Shown piece by piece: positions 1 through 11,990 of a DNA stretch of 64,000 bases. Below the pieces are notes generated by a model that ran no database searches, had not been told where the DNA came from, and saw nothing but the letters and a program-made list of their open reading frames with translations. Position 1 is the first letter of the stretch. Each line of letters opens with the position of its first letter. The position numbers were made by a program, and so were the translations under genes. Origin of the DNA: Paraspadella gotoi (Eukaryota; Chaetognatha); NCBI GenBank assembly GCA_051294375.1, contig CM119264.1:15525473-15589472 (forward strand), written 5' to 3'.

Positions 1-2
1 AG

Positions 3-791
3 TGCGACTTGAGCTTTCTTACCCAAGAAGGTCTTGACAAACATATAAAACGCGTTCACAAACGTAAAGAGGTTGTTGATGAATTCGATGATCGAGACGT
101 AAAGACGGAGAATGTTGAAGACAACTTTGCAGTGATAAATCGTTCGGATACTGCCTCTCGATCTATAAAGAAGGAAACGGCGCCCGTTAAGCGTGAAGAA
201 GAGGAAAAAATCTACTTCGATGATGATGACGACGACGACGCCTTCAACTTAGACGATATGAAGTTCGACTTTCTTAACGAAGACAGTAATGGCGAGGGCG
301 ACGAATCAGTAACAACAAGTCAATCTGATGCCAGTTACATGCCAGAAGACTTCGCCGAATCCTCGAAACGAGGAAAGAGGGCCGAAAACTGTTATCCTTC
401 TATGCCAGTGCGAGAAAACGATCAGTGGCGGACAGCCGCGGAAGGTGGACGGCGGGAAGGTCGAATCGAGAAGGAGGAGAATGTCGAGACAGAAATCAAG
501 GAGGCGGAGGAGGAAGATGAGGAGCTGGAGAGAGAAATTGAAGTGGACGAAGAAGTATATGAGTCGACTTTGTACGAACAAAGGACCGAAAAGTTCGATC
601 TGGAAGGAGATTCAGAGGCGGCATATAACTCGTTTGCCGAGGAGTACGTGCTGGCAGTTGGACTAAAACCATGTTATGTACCAATGGAGAAGCTCAACAT
701 CCTTCCAGAATTTGTATTCAATTATAGCCGCATCATCAAGCCCAAAAAGCTGATGAAGGGCCAAAATAAATTTAGAGCTTCTCAGAAATGA
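3..791 (+). CDS. C2H2 zinc-finger protein, 3' end (partial)
   Basis: The open frame starts at the window edge and stops at TGA 789-791. Its first residue is a Cys followed by 12 residues, His, four residues, His: the second half of a C2H2 zinc finger ending in a basic Lys/Arg run. The rest (about 240 residues) has no domain I recognise. It is strongly acidic, with an Asp run near residues 70-78 and Glu/Arg-rich stretches near 145-185, then a more ordered tail rich in Pro, Leu and Tyr ending in basic residues. A DNA-binding nuclear regulator is likely from the finger; the target is unknown. The 5' exons lie outside the window. A polyadenylation signal follows 58 bp after the stop. Coding is supported by length, composition and the finger spacing; identity is open. 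Confidence 0.72.
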   Translation, partial: CDLSFLTQEGLDKHIKRVHKRKEVVDEFDDRDVKTENVEDNFAVINRSDTASRSIKKETAPVKREEEEKIYFDDDDDDDAFNLDDMKFDFLNEDSNGEGDESVTTSQSDASYMPEDFAESSKRGKRAENCYPSMPVRENDQWRTAAEGGRREGRIEKEENVETEIKEAEEEDEELEREIEVDEEVYESTLYEQRTEKFDLEGDSEAAYNSFAEEYVLAVGLKPCYVPMEKLNILPEFVFNYSRIIKPKKLMKGQNKFRASQK

Positions 792-848
792 ATTGTTTCT
801 TCATAAGTACGTAAAATTAGTTCATAAGTTTGGACTAAACTTACCGAA

Positions 849-854
849 AATAAA
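849..854 (+). promoter_or_regulatory. Polyadenylation signal AATAAA
   Basis: Canonical AATAAA 58 bp after the zinc-finger stop codon. A second AATAAA lies at 999-1004. Either could end the transcript. Confidence 0.5.
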
Positions 855-2384
855 TGACAAGTAACAACTGTATCAGTGTGTCATGTCTAGTCTCCCTGAA
901 ATTATTTGGAAGCTAATATATTTCTAATATATTATAAATAGTAAATTCGTATTACAGACCTATGCAAAAAAAAAGAGGTAACTCTGAAACATTGCCCAAA
1001 TAAATCTTTTTAGATTACTTTATTATGAAAAATATTTTAGGTCAATAAACTTTATGGAAAAAGGAACCAATGGTGCAAATTTGGTTCAAATTTAACAATC
1101 AATTTGTAAGCAATGATTTTTAAAAAGTAACTTCTCAAACAAACCAAAGAAAAATTTACATATTTTAACCTTTTGTGTTTAGGGTATTATATCTTTGGAA
1201 TGACTAGACCGATTTTTTTTAACAATACACATATGTATTCCTCTTTCAAAAATCAATTCGTTTTATGCCAAATTTTTTATGATACATGAATACAATGCGC
1301 AAAAATCAAGGCTGAATGGCACCCTCGGTTTTCCTCGGATCTTCCAAAATGTTTTTCCCCCCCATTTTGTTTTTAAACATTTGTCTTTAGGTTGCTATAA
1401 CTTTTGAATGGCTGGACCGATTTTTTTAAAACTTATACATACTTTTAAAAATCTACAGTCCAGTGCAAAAAAAAGAGGACACGCTTCAAAAATTAAGGCG
1501 CGCTCATTTTACGCACATACAATAAAAATTTATGAATTATAAATATAGATTTTGAAATGGAAAATTCATATTTGTAAGTTAAAAGAAAATCGGTCCAAGC
1601 ATTCAATAGCTATAGCTACCGAAAAAAAAGTGGTCCAAAAAAATTCGTTATTTAAGTCCCTTCAAAATTTAAAAAAATCTGCCAAAAACCGAAAATATTT
1701 TTTAAGCCTTAATTTATGGGCACTGTATTAGTGCTTCGAGCCATTTTAAAACATTTTGGTCCATTGATAGTTTTTTCAGCAATGCATGTTTCATTTGGGA
1801 AGGTTTACAAATCAAACTTCTGAACCACCCTTTTGATATAGATTAGCCCTACCTATATGCATCAATCCCCCGAATCATTTATCAATATTTTCAGAGATTT
1901 TTTAATATGCTAGTAAAATGATACCTCATGACGCTAGTATCGCACTTTCTAAAACTTGCAAAGGATTATCAGATAATCGTGGTTTAACAATGTCATTAGA
2001 CCAACCGCTACCTCAAACAACTATTATTGCTATGTTTGGCCTTCCTGACGTTGCCCCTCTCACAAGTAAGACGGCTATTTTGATTCTAATGCCAGTAGTT
2101 CTGGATGGGTTTGAAGCTCCTTGATTGGAAAAAAGATTATATTCGTATCGATAAATTTTTCTCTTGGGCGAGATCTTGGTTCGCTTCTGCTTCTTTGTGA
2201 CCGCATTCGTCGTTGTCATTGTCGTCATGCTTTTTTACAATTAGAAATTGTAAAAGTGTGTAACCATAGAAAGTTAAAAATTTATATTTGGTTTTTTATC
2301 ATCAAAGTCTTTTAAAATTATAAGTTTCATATCAATACTCAGGATTTATTTGTTTTATTTACAAAACAATTATATTCATTTTTT
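855..2384. other. AT-rich intergenic stretch with short repeated modules
   Basis: No convincing gene. A module ending in GACCGATTTTTTT occurs near 1200 and 1410 and inverted near 1590-1615, suggesting an old decayed repeat. An open frame at 1918-2124 (68 codons) has a non-repetitive, fairly hydrophobic translation but no recognisable domain and no good splice context. I do not call it a gene. Confidence 0.4.
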
Positions 2385-3115
2385 ATCGTCGCAATAATTA
2401 CGCTTTTGCGCATAATTGGCGTCGTCGTTGTCGTCGGCGTTCCAAATTTTAGATTGCCTTTTTTATGATTAAATTTAGGTGTATGAAGCTGAAAATTTAT
2501 ATACAGCTTCTCATCATCGATGTGCTTAAAATTGGGTCAGGACAGTTATTAAATATGTTTTGTTTACATTTTATCAAAACAAACAAATTTCCTCTCTTTT
2601 ATTTTTATGTTTCCTTCTCTCTCTTCTCTTTCCTCTTTAATTATATGTAGCTCTCTCTCTCTCTCTTTTCCCAAGTGCTGATTCATCGGGAAAAAAAACG
2701 AATCTGCAGCTGGCTCTGCAGGGGCTCTCTCTTTTTCTTTCTTTTCTCCTGCTGCTTCTGCTGCTGCCTTTTGATTTCTTTTTTTTTTTATCTCTCTCTC
2801 TCTCTGCGTTTTTATTTAAAAAAAATTTAATTAGGATTGAACTCGTAAAATTTTGCTATCGCAACATTGGGTTTTTATTTCGTTTTTTTTTTTTTTCTAA
2901 GGGGCTGTGTCTGCTGATCAGTTTTTTTTTTTTTTTTTCTGTTTTTTTCAGAAACTGTTACTTTAATTTTACTCGGTACTTTATTATTTTTTTTAATTGA
3001 CAATCGCAAAATATAATTTTTCTTTCTGTTTATAATTAATTTTCTTTTCTCACATTTATTTTTTTTAGTATCAAAATTTGTCGTCAATCCAGATTGCGAT
3101 TGCGATTGCGACGAT
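2385..3115 (+). repeat. Family D element, full-length copy
   Basis: This ~0.73-kb element begins ATCGTCGCAA and ends TTGCGACGAT, so its ends are inverted repeats of each other. Order inside: GTCGTC-rich leader, a block with CTTCTCATCATCGATGTG, a (CT)n microsatellite, the core CTGCAGCTGGCTCTGCAGG, GCTGCTTCTGCTGCTG, another CT tract, then an AT-rich tail with GTATCAAAATTTG. No open frame of note. More than ten whole or partial copies occur in the window, in both orientations. Inference: a non-autonomous DNA element. Confidence 0.75.
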
Positions 3116-3189
3116 CCTTAAGCTTTTAAGATTTTTTTATATAAAAACTATTACAAATTACGATTGATTCTTGTAATAGTGTGATATCT

Positions 3190-3444
3190 GTAGTCGGGCA
3201 TTGCCTATAAGCATGACACTTTCAGTTGTGACCCGGTGGCTCATTGAGTAAAGCCATCAGCTCATGACCACTTGGTACAATCCCAACCCGGTACCTACCC
3301 TGCGGGAAGCGTGAGGATGGCCGTAAGCCACCTTGGGGGCGTGGCAAACCCTCAAGCCTGGTTCCAAGCCCCGTTCCATGGCTGCAAGAGGGGGTTATAA
3401 AAGTTACGGACATTCATCTTCAGCCTATGTAGCGCCTTATCCAC
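3190..3444 (+). repeat. Family A tRNA-like repeat
   Basis: It begins GTAGTCGGGCATTGCC and contains CCGGTGGCTCATTGAGTAAA, which resembles a Pol III A box. The B-box-like GGTTCAATCCC seen in other copies is damaged here. A tail follows that reaches GTAGCGCCTTATCCAC. Family A copies also form the loops of both large fold-backs. Inference: a SINE-type element or a multicopy tRNA-derived repeat. Confidence 0.6.
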
Positions 3445-5235
3445 ATATCATAGGAAGCTAAAAATTTACAGGGTAGTGATTCAAAACTTAGAAAATCCGT
3501 ATCACTTTCTTTTTTTTATTTTGTGATGCATCGTGTGCATTTAAAGAAAATAAATTAATTAAAGATACTTAACCAGACCTTGTTCTAACTATTAAAGCAA
3601 TGCGACAAGCACTGCTGCAAAAACCACTCCTGCCACAGCACCCAAAAGAATCACAGCTGCTTCATAAATGCTTCTGAAAGATTGAGCTACAGCTCGTAGA
3701 CAGTTTACCCTATGCCATTGATATTTTGGTTGAAAGGCATATGGTTCACCCACTTTAAAACGCCCTTCTTAGCACAGTTTAGGGGAATTAGATGTAGATA
3801 TTTTCAAGCCCAAAAATCATTCAGTCAAAAATTTAAATGTTGCTGCAGCTGAAATCTTTATTTTTTTTTAGCTGTATACAACAATGCCCTTGGTTACAGT
3901 CATGCATAATAACCCTAAGAGTATTGGCTCTTTAATCTTTATACATGTTAAGAAATGGAATCTGAGAACAATATAGAAGACTGCAGCAATAGATTTTTGC
4001 CCAGTAATGTAGTCGGGCATTGCCTTGGTTCACCCCGCCTAGAATCATGACACTTTCAGTTGTGACGCTCGAAAGAAAAGAAAAAACCGCATCCGCGCGA
4101 GGTAGGTACCGGGTTGGGATTGAACACGGTACTAGTGGTCATGAGCTGATGGCTTTACTCAATGAGCCACCGGGTCACAACTGAAAGTGTCATGATTCTA
4201 GGCGGGTGACCTAGGCAATGCCGGATTACATGCCCCCACGATTGTAACCCACCCTGCACTGCACTTCCAGTGGAGGGAGGGAGCAATCTTCAAGCGCAGA
4301 CCAAGGCGGAACACAGGAATGCAAGTTGGAATACGCTCGACGCAGGATGGGCTCACCAGTGTGGATAAGGCGCTACGTGGGCTGAAGATGACTGTCCGTA
4401 ACTTCTATAACCCCCTCTAGCAGCCATGGAACGGGTCCCTGGGCTTGGAACCAGGCTTGAGGGTTTGCCATGCCCCCAAGGCGGCTTACGGCCGTCCTCA
4501 CGCTTCCCGCAGGGATAGGTACCGGGTTGGGATTGAACCCGGTACCTAGTGGTCATGAGCTGATGGCTTTACTCAATGAGCCACCGGGTCACAACTGAAA
4601 GTGTCATGATTCTAGGCGGTGGTGAACCAAGGCAATGCCCGACTACATTACTGAGGCAAAAATCTATTGCTGCAGTCTTCTATTATGTTCTCAGATTCCA
4701 TTTCTTTAACATGTATAAAGATTAAAGAGGCCAATACTCTTAGGGTTATTATGCATGACTGTAACCAAGGGCATTGTTGTATACAGCTAAAAAAAAATAA
4801 AGATTTCAGCTGCAGCAACATTTAAATTTTTGACTGAATGATTTTTGGGCTTGAAAATATCTACATCTTAATTCCCCTAAACTGTGCTAAGAAGGCGGTT
4901 TTAAAGTGGGTGAACTATGCCTTTCAACCAAATATACAATGGCATAGGGTAAACTGTCTACGAGCTGTAGCTCAATCTTTCAGAAGCATTTATGAAGCAG
5001 CTGTGATTCTTTGGGTGCTGTGGCAGGAGTGGTTTTTGCAGCAGTGCTTGTCGCATTGCTTTAATAGTTAGAACAAGGTCTGGTTAAGTATCTTTAATTA
5101 ATTTATTTTCTTAAATGCACACGATGCATCAAAAATAAAAAAAGAAAGTGATACGGATTTTCTAAGTTTTGAATCATACCCTGTAAATTTTTAGCTTCCT
5201 ATGATATGTGGATAAGGCGCTACATAGGCTGAAGA
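3417..5235. repeat. Fold-back P1: 650-bp inverted arms around a 521-bp loop
   Basis: Bases 3417-4066 are repeated in reverse complement at 4588-5235, with a few small differences (for example near 3720-3760 against 4890-4930). The inner loop is 4067-4587. The right arm ends exactly at the N gap, so the true outer limit is unknown. The arms contain no gene. The open frame at 4838-5071 lies in the right arm and mirrors the left arm. Confidence 0.9.
4067..4587. repeat. Loop element of P1 (family A units)
   Basis: It contains reverse-oriented family A heads at each side, separated by a GC-richer stretch with CACCCTGCACTGC and GTGGATAAGGCGCTACGTGG. Nearly the same ~490 bp, in the same orientation, forms the loop of the large fold-back at 23379-23866. 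The run GGTACCGGGTT and its complement AACCCGGTACC make an 11-bp stem around the B-box-like site. Confidence 0.75.
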
Positions 5236-5260
5236 NNNNNNNNNNNNNNNNNNNNNNNNN
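5236..5260. other. Assembly gap (25 N)
   Basis: Run of 25 N. Both sides are arms of inverted duplications, so order and orientation across the gap are uncertain. Confidence 0.99.
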
Positions 5261-5393
5261 TCAACTCTAGAACACACTCAAATGGCTTTTTTTTGCAATT
5301 TTACTGTGTTTAGATAAAAAAAATTAACAAAGAATAGTAAATGAATTAAAACACGAATGAAACTTATACATAAAAAATCTAAAAGCATAAGGG

Positions 5394-5672
5394 ATCGTCG
5401 CATCGCATAAGAAAAATCTGATTGACAACAAATTTTGATACTAAAAAATTATATTTGAGAAAAAAATAAATTTATAAACAGAAAGAAAATTAAAAAAAGA
5501 ATAATAAATATAAAACAGTAAAATAACTTAATTCGAGTAAGTAAATATATATTAAAAAAAAATATTATTCTGATTGATATTTAGAATATTTAGGAAAAAA
5601 AAATCTACGAAAATCTCGATGATAAATTGGGAATAAATGGCGATAATAAAAGTTTTTAAAGAGAAAAAATTA

Positions 5673-5712
<40 letters not shown>

Positions 5713-5825
5713 CCAATCGTTTCAGACGAATCAGCCAGTGCAGCAGCAGAGGCACCCGAAAAAAAGAAGAAATCAAAAGCAGAAGCAGCAGGAGAAAAGA
5801 GAGAAAAAGAATAGCCCCTGCAGAG
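5394..5825 (-). repeat. Family D, outer part (left arm)
   Basis: Reverse-oriented family D with an (AG)n run near 5675-5710. It is interrupted at 5826 by a hAT-like element and resumes at 16387. It mirrors 31787-32223. Confidence 0.75.
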
Positions 5826-6956
5826 TAGAAAGCGTTTAAATTAACAATATAATAAAAAAAATATATCATAATTATTTTACTGTAATAGGTCTGCAGAATT
5901 CAATGGTGATGACCATTTTTTTGTTAGATATGCATGAGCTTCGCCCGTTCGTAGCATTTTCTTATATATTTTTATATCGATCGATAGAAATAATGTCAAT
6001 ATTGCTCATGCAAAATTTCAAGTCAATGCGGCCAACGCGTTTAGAAATGCAGGCAAAAACCCGCCATTTTTCATCCCTCTTCGTCAAAAACAGATTCGGC
6101 GATCCGAAAAATAATTTTTTTGGTCCACTAAACGTTTGAACTAGCGCCTCGCTTCGTAGTTCTTTTATTTAAGCCGCGAACGATCGAGCGGAGAAGGCGG
6201 TAAACTAAAAAATGCGCGTTTGGGTCTCATAAATTTGGTTGTATTTAAAAAGTCTGACAACATGGGAGAATAAAGTCATTTAAAATGAATTTATATCAAT
6301 GAATAGTGAAGAATACGGCTGACGGTGAACTGCTTGCGGCATCGGTCTTTCACATTTTCAAACTTTGCTGGGCAACAGAAGGGTTTACTTTAATCACTCG
6401 TAACTCTCCTCCTAACACTAGCCACTTTGACAGCGCTGCAAATAGTAGTATATGAATACGATCTATGATTATTATTATTACATCTGCATAAGGCCAACGA
6501 TACATAATGTACAAACTATAATTAACTATGTGGCCATGTACAAAACAAGCTTTCAAAAATAGGACAAATCTGTACCTAAATTATATTTTTGTAAGCTTTT
6601 TGATAGCTTAGAATTTATGAACATTTCTATTAATTTAATACATTTTTTCAATCAACAATAAACAACAGAACAAAATAAAAAGTTTAATAACATTAAATTA
6701 GGATGAAGATAAAAGATAAGAGTTAGATTTTACAATGAGCAACTGAAAATTAAACGTTGCAGCGCAGTCCTTAAATGCACACATTTTCACATGATAACGT
6801 CAATCCTTACTTAAAAAGGTCTGTGGTTCATTACTTCTATGAAAAGTTAAACAACCAAATATAACTAAGAATATGCTACCTTTACTTTCTTATTCCTGAA
6901 ACAATATTTCTTTATATAGTATATTCCTATTTTTCTTTACTTTCACTATCTGTAGT

Positions 6957-7150
6957 TGGCTCATTGCTTTAAGTTCAAAGCATTACACTTTCAGTTGTGA
7001 CCCGGTAGGTCATTGCGTTATACCATCACCTCATGACCATGATGTACCCAATCTCCAATGGTACCACCCGGCGGGAATCGTGAGGATGGCGGTAACCGCC
7101 TTGGGGGCTGGGAAACCCCAACCTAGTGGCAAGTCCAGGACGTTTCATTG
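6957..7150 (+). repeat. Family A, diverged copy
   Basis: It retains TTTCAGTTGTGACCCGGTAG and CTCATGACCA plus the GGGAATCGTGAGGATGGC tail, but with many substitutions. It is much older than the copies in the fold-back loops. Confidence 0.55.
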
Positions 7151-10100
7151 TTCAATTGCTGCTGAGGGTCCACAGAAGAAACGGATACCAACTTTGCGTG
7201 GAATGGTCATTCTTGGCTGACCCCATGGTAGAAATCTACTATAAAATTAATTCAATGGGGCGGGGGTTAAAACTTTAGTCTTGAAGTCTACTTTTAGGTT
7301 AAAAAAAATTTTTTTTAAAAAAGTTCGATTTTAATGCTTTTTTTATTGTTGCTATTAAAATTACAATATTACTATATAATGATAAAAAAATTTTTTAATC
7401 AATCTTAACTTTTTTTATGGATTCTGACTAGAGCCATAAAAAGTAAATAAAAAATTTAACTACAACTTTCGAAATATTTATGTTTCTTGGTCAAAATAAG
7501 AAAAGGTAATAAAATTATCGAAAAATGATGATGATGATGATTATAAATAGTTTTTCATATTTTTCACATACTTATGTCAAATATCGAAAAAAGAATTATA
7601 CTTGTGTAGACAACTTTTTGCAAGCTACCTGATCTGATCTTAAAAAATAAAAAAATCCAAAAAAGAATTTTAGCCTTTCCTATTTATAAATAAATATTAA
7701 AAAATTAATATATAGAGTATAGAGTAATATAAAAAAATTTATCTATTCAAATATTTTTAAAAATGTCTAAATTTTCGTTTGAGTAGGTGCTAATTCAATT
7801 TCTTAACCACCTTATTGAGTTAGTTCCCCCTAAACCTATGGTCATAAAGAGAAAGACTTCGTTGTCGCCTTGTCGTTGTATTTGTCGTCGTTTTCGCCTG
7901 AACTATTTGAACTTCCAAAAACTTGAAAATTAGTGGATCGTCAGATTCTAATCCGCGTATGCTAAACACATGTTTAAACTTTAAGCTTTTGGAAAGGCTT
8001 TAACTTAAAGCCCTTTCCAAAAGCTGACAATGTTGCATGTTTGTTTAAATGTTTAACAGTGTGGTTAAGTGAGAATAAGCGATCTGCTTACTTTGAATTT
8101 CACTTGGAAAAACCCTACATAAAGTATGATACTATGATTTTTTCAGCTTTTTGAGTACCTTGAACCAAATAATAGCAAGCACGCAATTAACAAACTTATT
8201 AAGCTGACCACTCTTGGGTATGAGATTACTTAATGTCTCAAAAAAGGCCGGCCATTGACTGAAAATATATTTGAATTCGTGATAAATTATTTATTAATAT
8301 CTACGAATTTATAATAAAATATATTAATATTATCTACTGAAAGCCCTTCAAATTTAAATAAAATGACGTACTTAAGAGTACTGTAGTATAAAATTTAACC
8401 GGCCCAGCTTTATTTTAATTAGGCATACTCAAAAACGGACATCTTTTTCCAAAAATCAATAGCTGGAGGGTAAATTTAAGATTTTTATCAAATTGTGATT
8501 GGCAATCTTAAATATTTTTTTCAGGCTCTTTCATAAAGATACTTTATATAAGTAAAAAAAAATAATAATATTTTAAACCAGGTCATAATATTAAAAAAAA
8601 AAAAAAAAAGATTAAAATTTTTAGATTAATTAACTCAAAAAAATCTTAAATTGAACCAAAGCCCCCCCGCGGGCATCTACTTTTTATGTAGAGCTTTCAA
8701 TAAGTATAAAAATGCATTTCTCTTAATTTTTTAAGGGCTTCTCTGAGGATATTACATATTATTAATTCTCCCTAATAAAATACTTTGTTTAAAAAAGTGC
8801 TTAAAAGTTGAAAAAAAATTGAAATTTAAAAACAGTGGGTTTGGAAAATTAAACCAGATTTTAAAAGCTTTTTCCACTCATGTCAAGGCATATCTAAACT
8901 TATCAAAAATTCCTAAAACATTAAATGACTTTAATATTTTCTACTAAACTATTTTAAAAATCAATGAAATAACCACTGGGTTTCCAAATGCAGCTTATTT
9001 TACCACGCGCTTGTAAAATTGTCAACCATGTATTTGCATAATCCGATGTTCTGGAGAGAAGAGATGAAGACGATATTAAAGCTAAAACCTGCCCGAGCTC
9101 AGTTGGCTCTTAGGGCAATACTTTTAAAATTATTCAAAACATTACCAGCGCGCATTGAGCGGTCTTGGAGCGGTCAGAGATTTGCGGAGTACTACTCCGA
9201 TGAGACTTGCCTGCCGCATCTTTAGCTCTACAAAGTTAAAGCTCCGACGTCTTAGGGGTTTACTACTTGCTTAAAAGTATTCAAAGTTTTGCAAATCTCA
9301 TATATATACTATATATACTATTTACTACTCCCTAATACCTATGCTAAGATAATCAAAGACCAGCACATCTTATTATTTAAGATAGAGAAATAGAATAAAG
9401 ACTAATTATGTAACAATGATGGACAACATAACTAAGGACTGTAACCAAAACCTAGCACATAGTAAATTACAAATGCAAACAAATTACTCATAACCAGTAA
9501 ACAGTAATCGAATATGACAGATATTTGACTTGAAAGACGATAGTTGTGACGCGAATTGAGATGAAGTGGTGATGACTGTGAGACGTTTTCAAGGTTTTAA
9601 CTCCTATGACATGTGAATTTCACTGGCTATGGGCGAGCTTCCCGTTTTTTATATCATGTTTAGTAGTTTGTTATGATAAGCTGTTTTCATTTGAGAGAGA
9701 GAGGAAATATGAGGACAATATTAGTTTTATACAGCAAAATGGCGTCACTCCTCCTTCCATCCTCTCCAGTTGAAAGAAGAATCACCGGACGTGAAGCCCA
9801 AGCTGGAGCGTCCACTCCACTGTCGATGGGTGTCGATAGTTCCTCGTCGCGATGCACTCTGATTTATCAAGTCAGCCCCCATTGGCGCGGCGTGTCGTAA
9901 TTTACAGGGAAGCGCATCCGCCACCCTCACGCGCAATGTCGGAGTGCAGCTACTGGAGGCCGGAACGGTCGATACAATCGATACAACACCCCATATAAAA
10001 AATGTAACTGTCGGGGACGCCGCTGTTTCCGTCGAAGCGTCCGCCATTTTTCGGTCGCACAATTTCACATAACTGGCGCGCATCTTCAGGCAGCAGAAGT

Positions 10101-10177
10101 CTCGCTGAAACATTCGAAAGATTGTAATCATCCAACATCGACGCCCAGATCTCTCAGCCATTGGAGGCCATGCGTAG

Positions 10178-10230
10178 TAGAGTGGGAGTACTGGGGAATA
10201 TAAATTTTATCCTGAGTGAACAGACAGTAA
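10178..10230 (+). mobile_element. End fragment of hAT-like element
   Basis: TAGAGTGGGAGTACTGGGGA followed by ATATAAATTTTAT resembles the left end of the hAT-like element at 59775. Only this end is visible here. Confidence 0.4.
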
Positions 10231-10242
10231 TTATTGTTATGT

Positions 10243-10447
10243 GTTAATGACAGAACCGTTCAATATAAGCGTCCCTGAGCTTCAGATCAGGCTGTAACAC
10301 CATGTTACAGGCGGGTTAAGCGCCCTGTCCCTTAACTGCCAGACGACGCACCGGGCTAAAACCCCGGACCTTGGGGTTGGAGCGAATGACTTGCCTCTGC
10401 ACCATGGCGCTGATGAACGGTTGTGGATTTAGTCCACCATAGATACC
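10243..10447. repeat. Family B repeat
   Basis: Interspersed repeat with CAGAACCGTTCAATATAAGC, TTACAGGCGGGTTAAGCG, CCCCGGACCTT and an end GGATTTAGTCCACCATA. Other copies lie at 40428, 40870 and 51685. Function unknown; the reverse strand of the 40870 copy suggests a tRNA-related part. Confidence 0.6.
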
Positions 10448-11429
10448 TAAATAAAAAATAAAAATAATGTAAAAAATTGTTTATGTAATTTTTTTGAAAA
10501 ATTATTAAATTAAATATTTATCAAATAAATTTTATAATATTGATTAATTTTCTAAATTGTTTCTTTAGATAAAGATCAGCTAAAAAAACGACCTCATATT
10601 TTTATTTAGAGGTTTATAATGCCAGTTTTCGTTCTTTTTAAAAAAGTAATCTATTTACATTATTCATATTTTCTTTTTTAATTTATTAATGCTAATTTAT
10701 TAATATTTATTAAAAAAATAGCAACCATTTTGTTTGGGTAATGATTTAATCCGCTCACAACTTTAAATCAATGCAATTAAAGATGAAAAATAATTAGCGT
10801 ATTTTTAAAAATGCACTTATTTTATACAAATTAAAAATTTAAATAATTCATATCGATTTAAAAAAATATTTTTTTACTTGTTTCATCGATGGAACGGAAT
10901 CAAATCAAATCGGAATCGAATCCGGAATCGAATCGGAATCAGATCGGAATCGAATCGGATCGGCGACTCGAGTGATTTCAACCAAGGACTCGATATTTTC
11001 CAAAAAAATTACTTTAAAAATAAAAAAAATGTTTTGCACCGAAAAATTAATAAAATTGCATTCTAAATATAGTATCATAAATGGTAAGAATTTATCTTTG
11101 ACATTGTTATCTCAGAAATAAAATTTAATAACACAGTTCTGCACGATATGTAAAAGTTAACAGAACAGAACCTTTGGAGACTGTATTTACCTTTGATCCT
11201 CCTTCGTCGCATTCTAATAGATGAAGCAGCGTTAGCAGTGGAAGTTTTCTTGTAGATAGTTAAAAACTATCTGGCACTTGTTGAACTGATGATACTTCAA
11301 GGAAACAGAGTATATGACCGCCAGTTGGGACTCAGCCCATATGAACCAGAGATCGGTTGCGTTTGTCAAAGTTCCGGGAGCTGACGGAGACCGCCGAAGT
11401 TCTGGAGGAGAGAGAAAAGAAAATTAAAT

Positions 11430-11990
11430 AATCCCCGTCGTCATTCTATATCACTCCCAATACCAGACTTTCCCGGGCCCCAGACGAGGATCTTCTAGAG
11501 CCAGCGTCCTCGACGTCTTGATGCCAGGGTGAGACAGGTAAGTGGATGCGCGTCGAAAATGTCGCCGGCGCCATGACGAGTCACCAAAGGACGGGCGATG
11601 CCGGTTGGCAACATCGCAAATGATTGCGACGGCCCCGTCCAGAATGCTTTCTTTCAGTGTCAACGCCGTCTTCTTCGGTCCGGAGTAACGCGCGTCTGGA
11701 TCCATCTTCTGGTCGTTGGCGAGGTTCGCGAAAATCGCTCGTCCGGAGCGGACTACGCCGCGACATCCTCCGAGATGACGAACGCGTGAAAGCGAGTGAC
11801 GACAATGGCCGTCACGTTTTGCTCCAAAACGCCGCCGATGGCGACGTCAGAGGCATCGACTGTGAGAGCGGTCGGCGCGGGTGGATGACATCGTGGCGCG
11901 CGAAGAGCTTCTTTGCGGCGTCGAAAGCGACGGTCCGTTCCGTCGTCCACCCCCGTCCACTGCGGATTTCCTATAGAAACTTGAAAAGTT
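11430..11990 (-). pseudogene. Degenerate Gypsy pol fragment (RNase H to integrase)
   Basis: Reading the minus strand, about 11780-11900 gives an RNase H-like stretch with LTVDASD followed by GGVLEQN, typical of Ty3/Gypsy RNase H. Further downstream a segment around 11520 contains LSHPGIK, as in the zinc-binding part of Gypsy integrase. The frame breaks several times, so this is a dead copy. Minus-strand frames at 9745-10161 and 12377-12751 may be other remnants of the same element, but I could not assign them. Confidence 0.6.

Noticed and set aside
1918-2124. Small gene of 68 codons
   Set aside because: The translation is plausible but has no known domain, no splice signals and no neighbours to support it.
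9019-9225. Transposase of the 9.58-kb element
   Set aside because: The 68-codon frame has no DDE or zinc-finger pattern that I can see.
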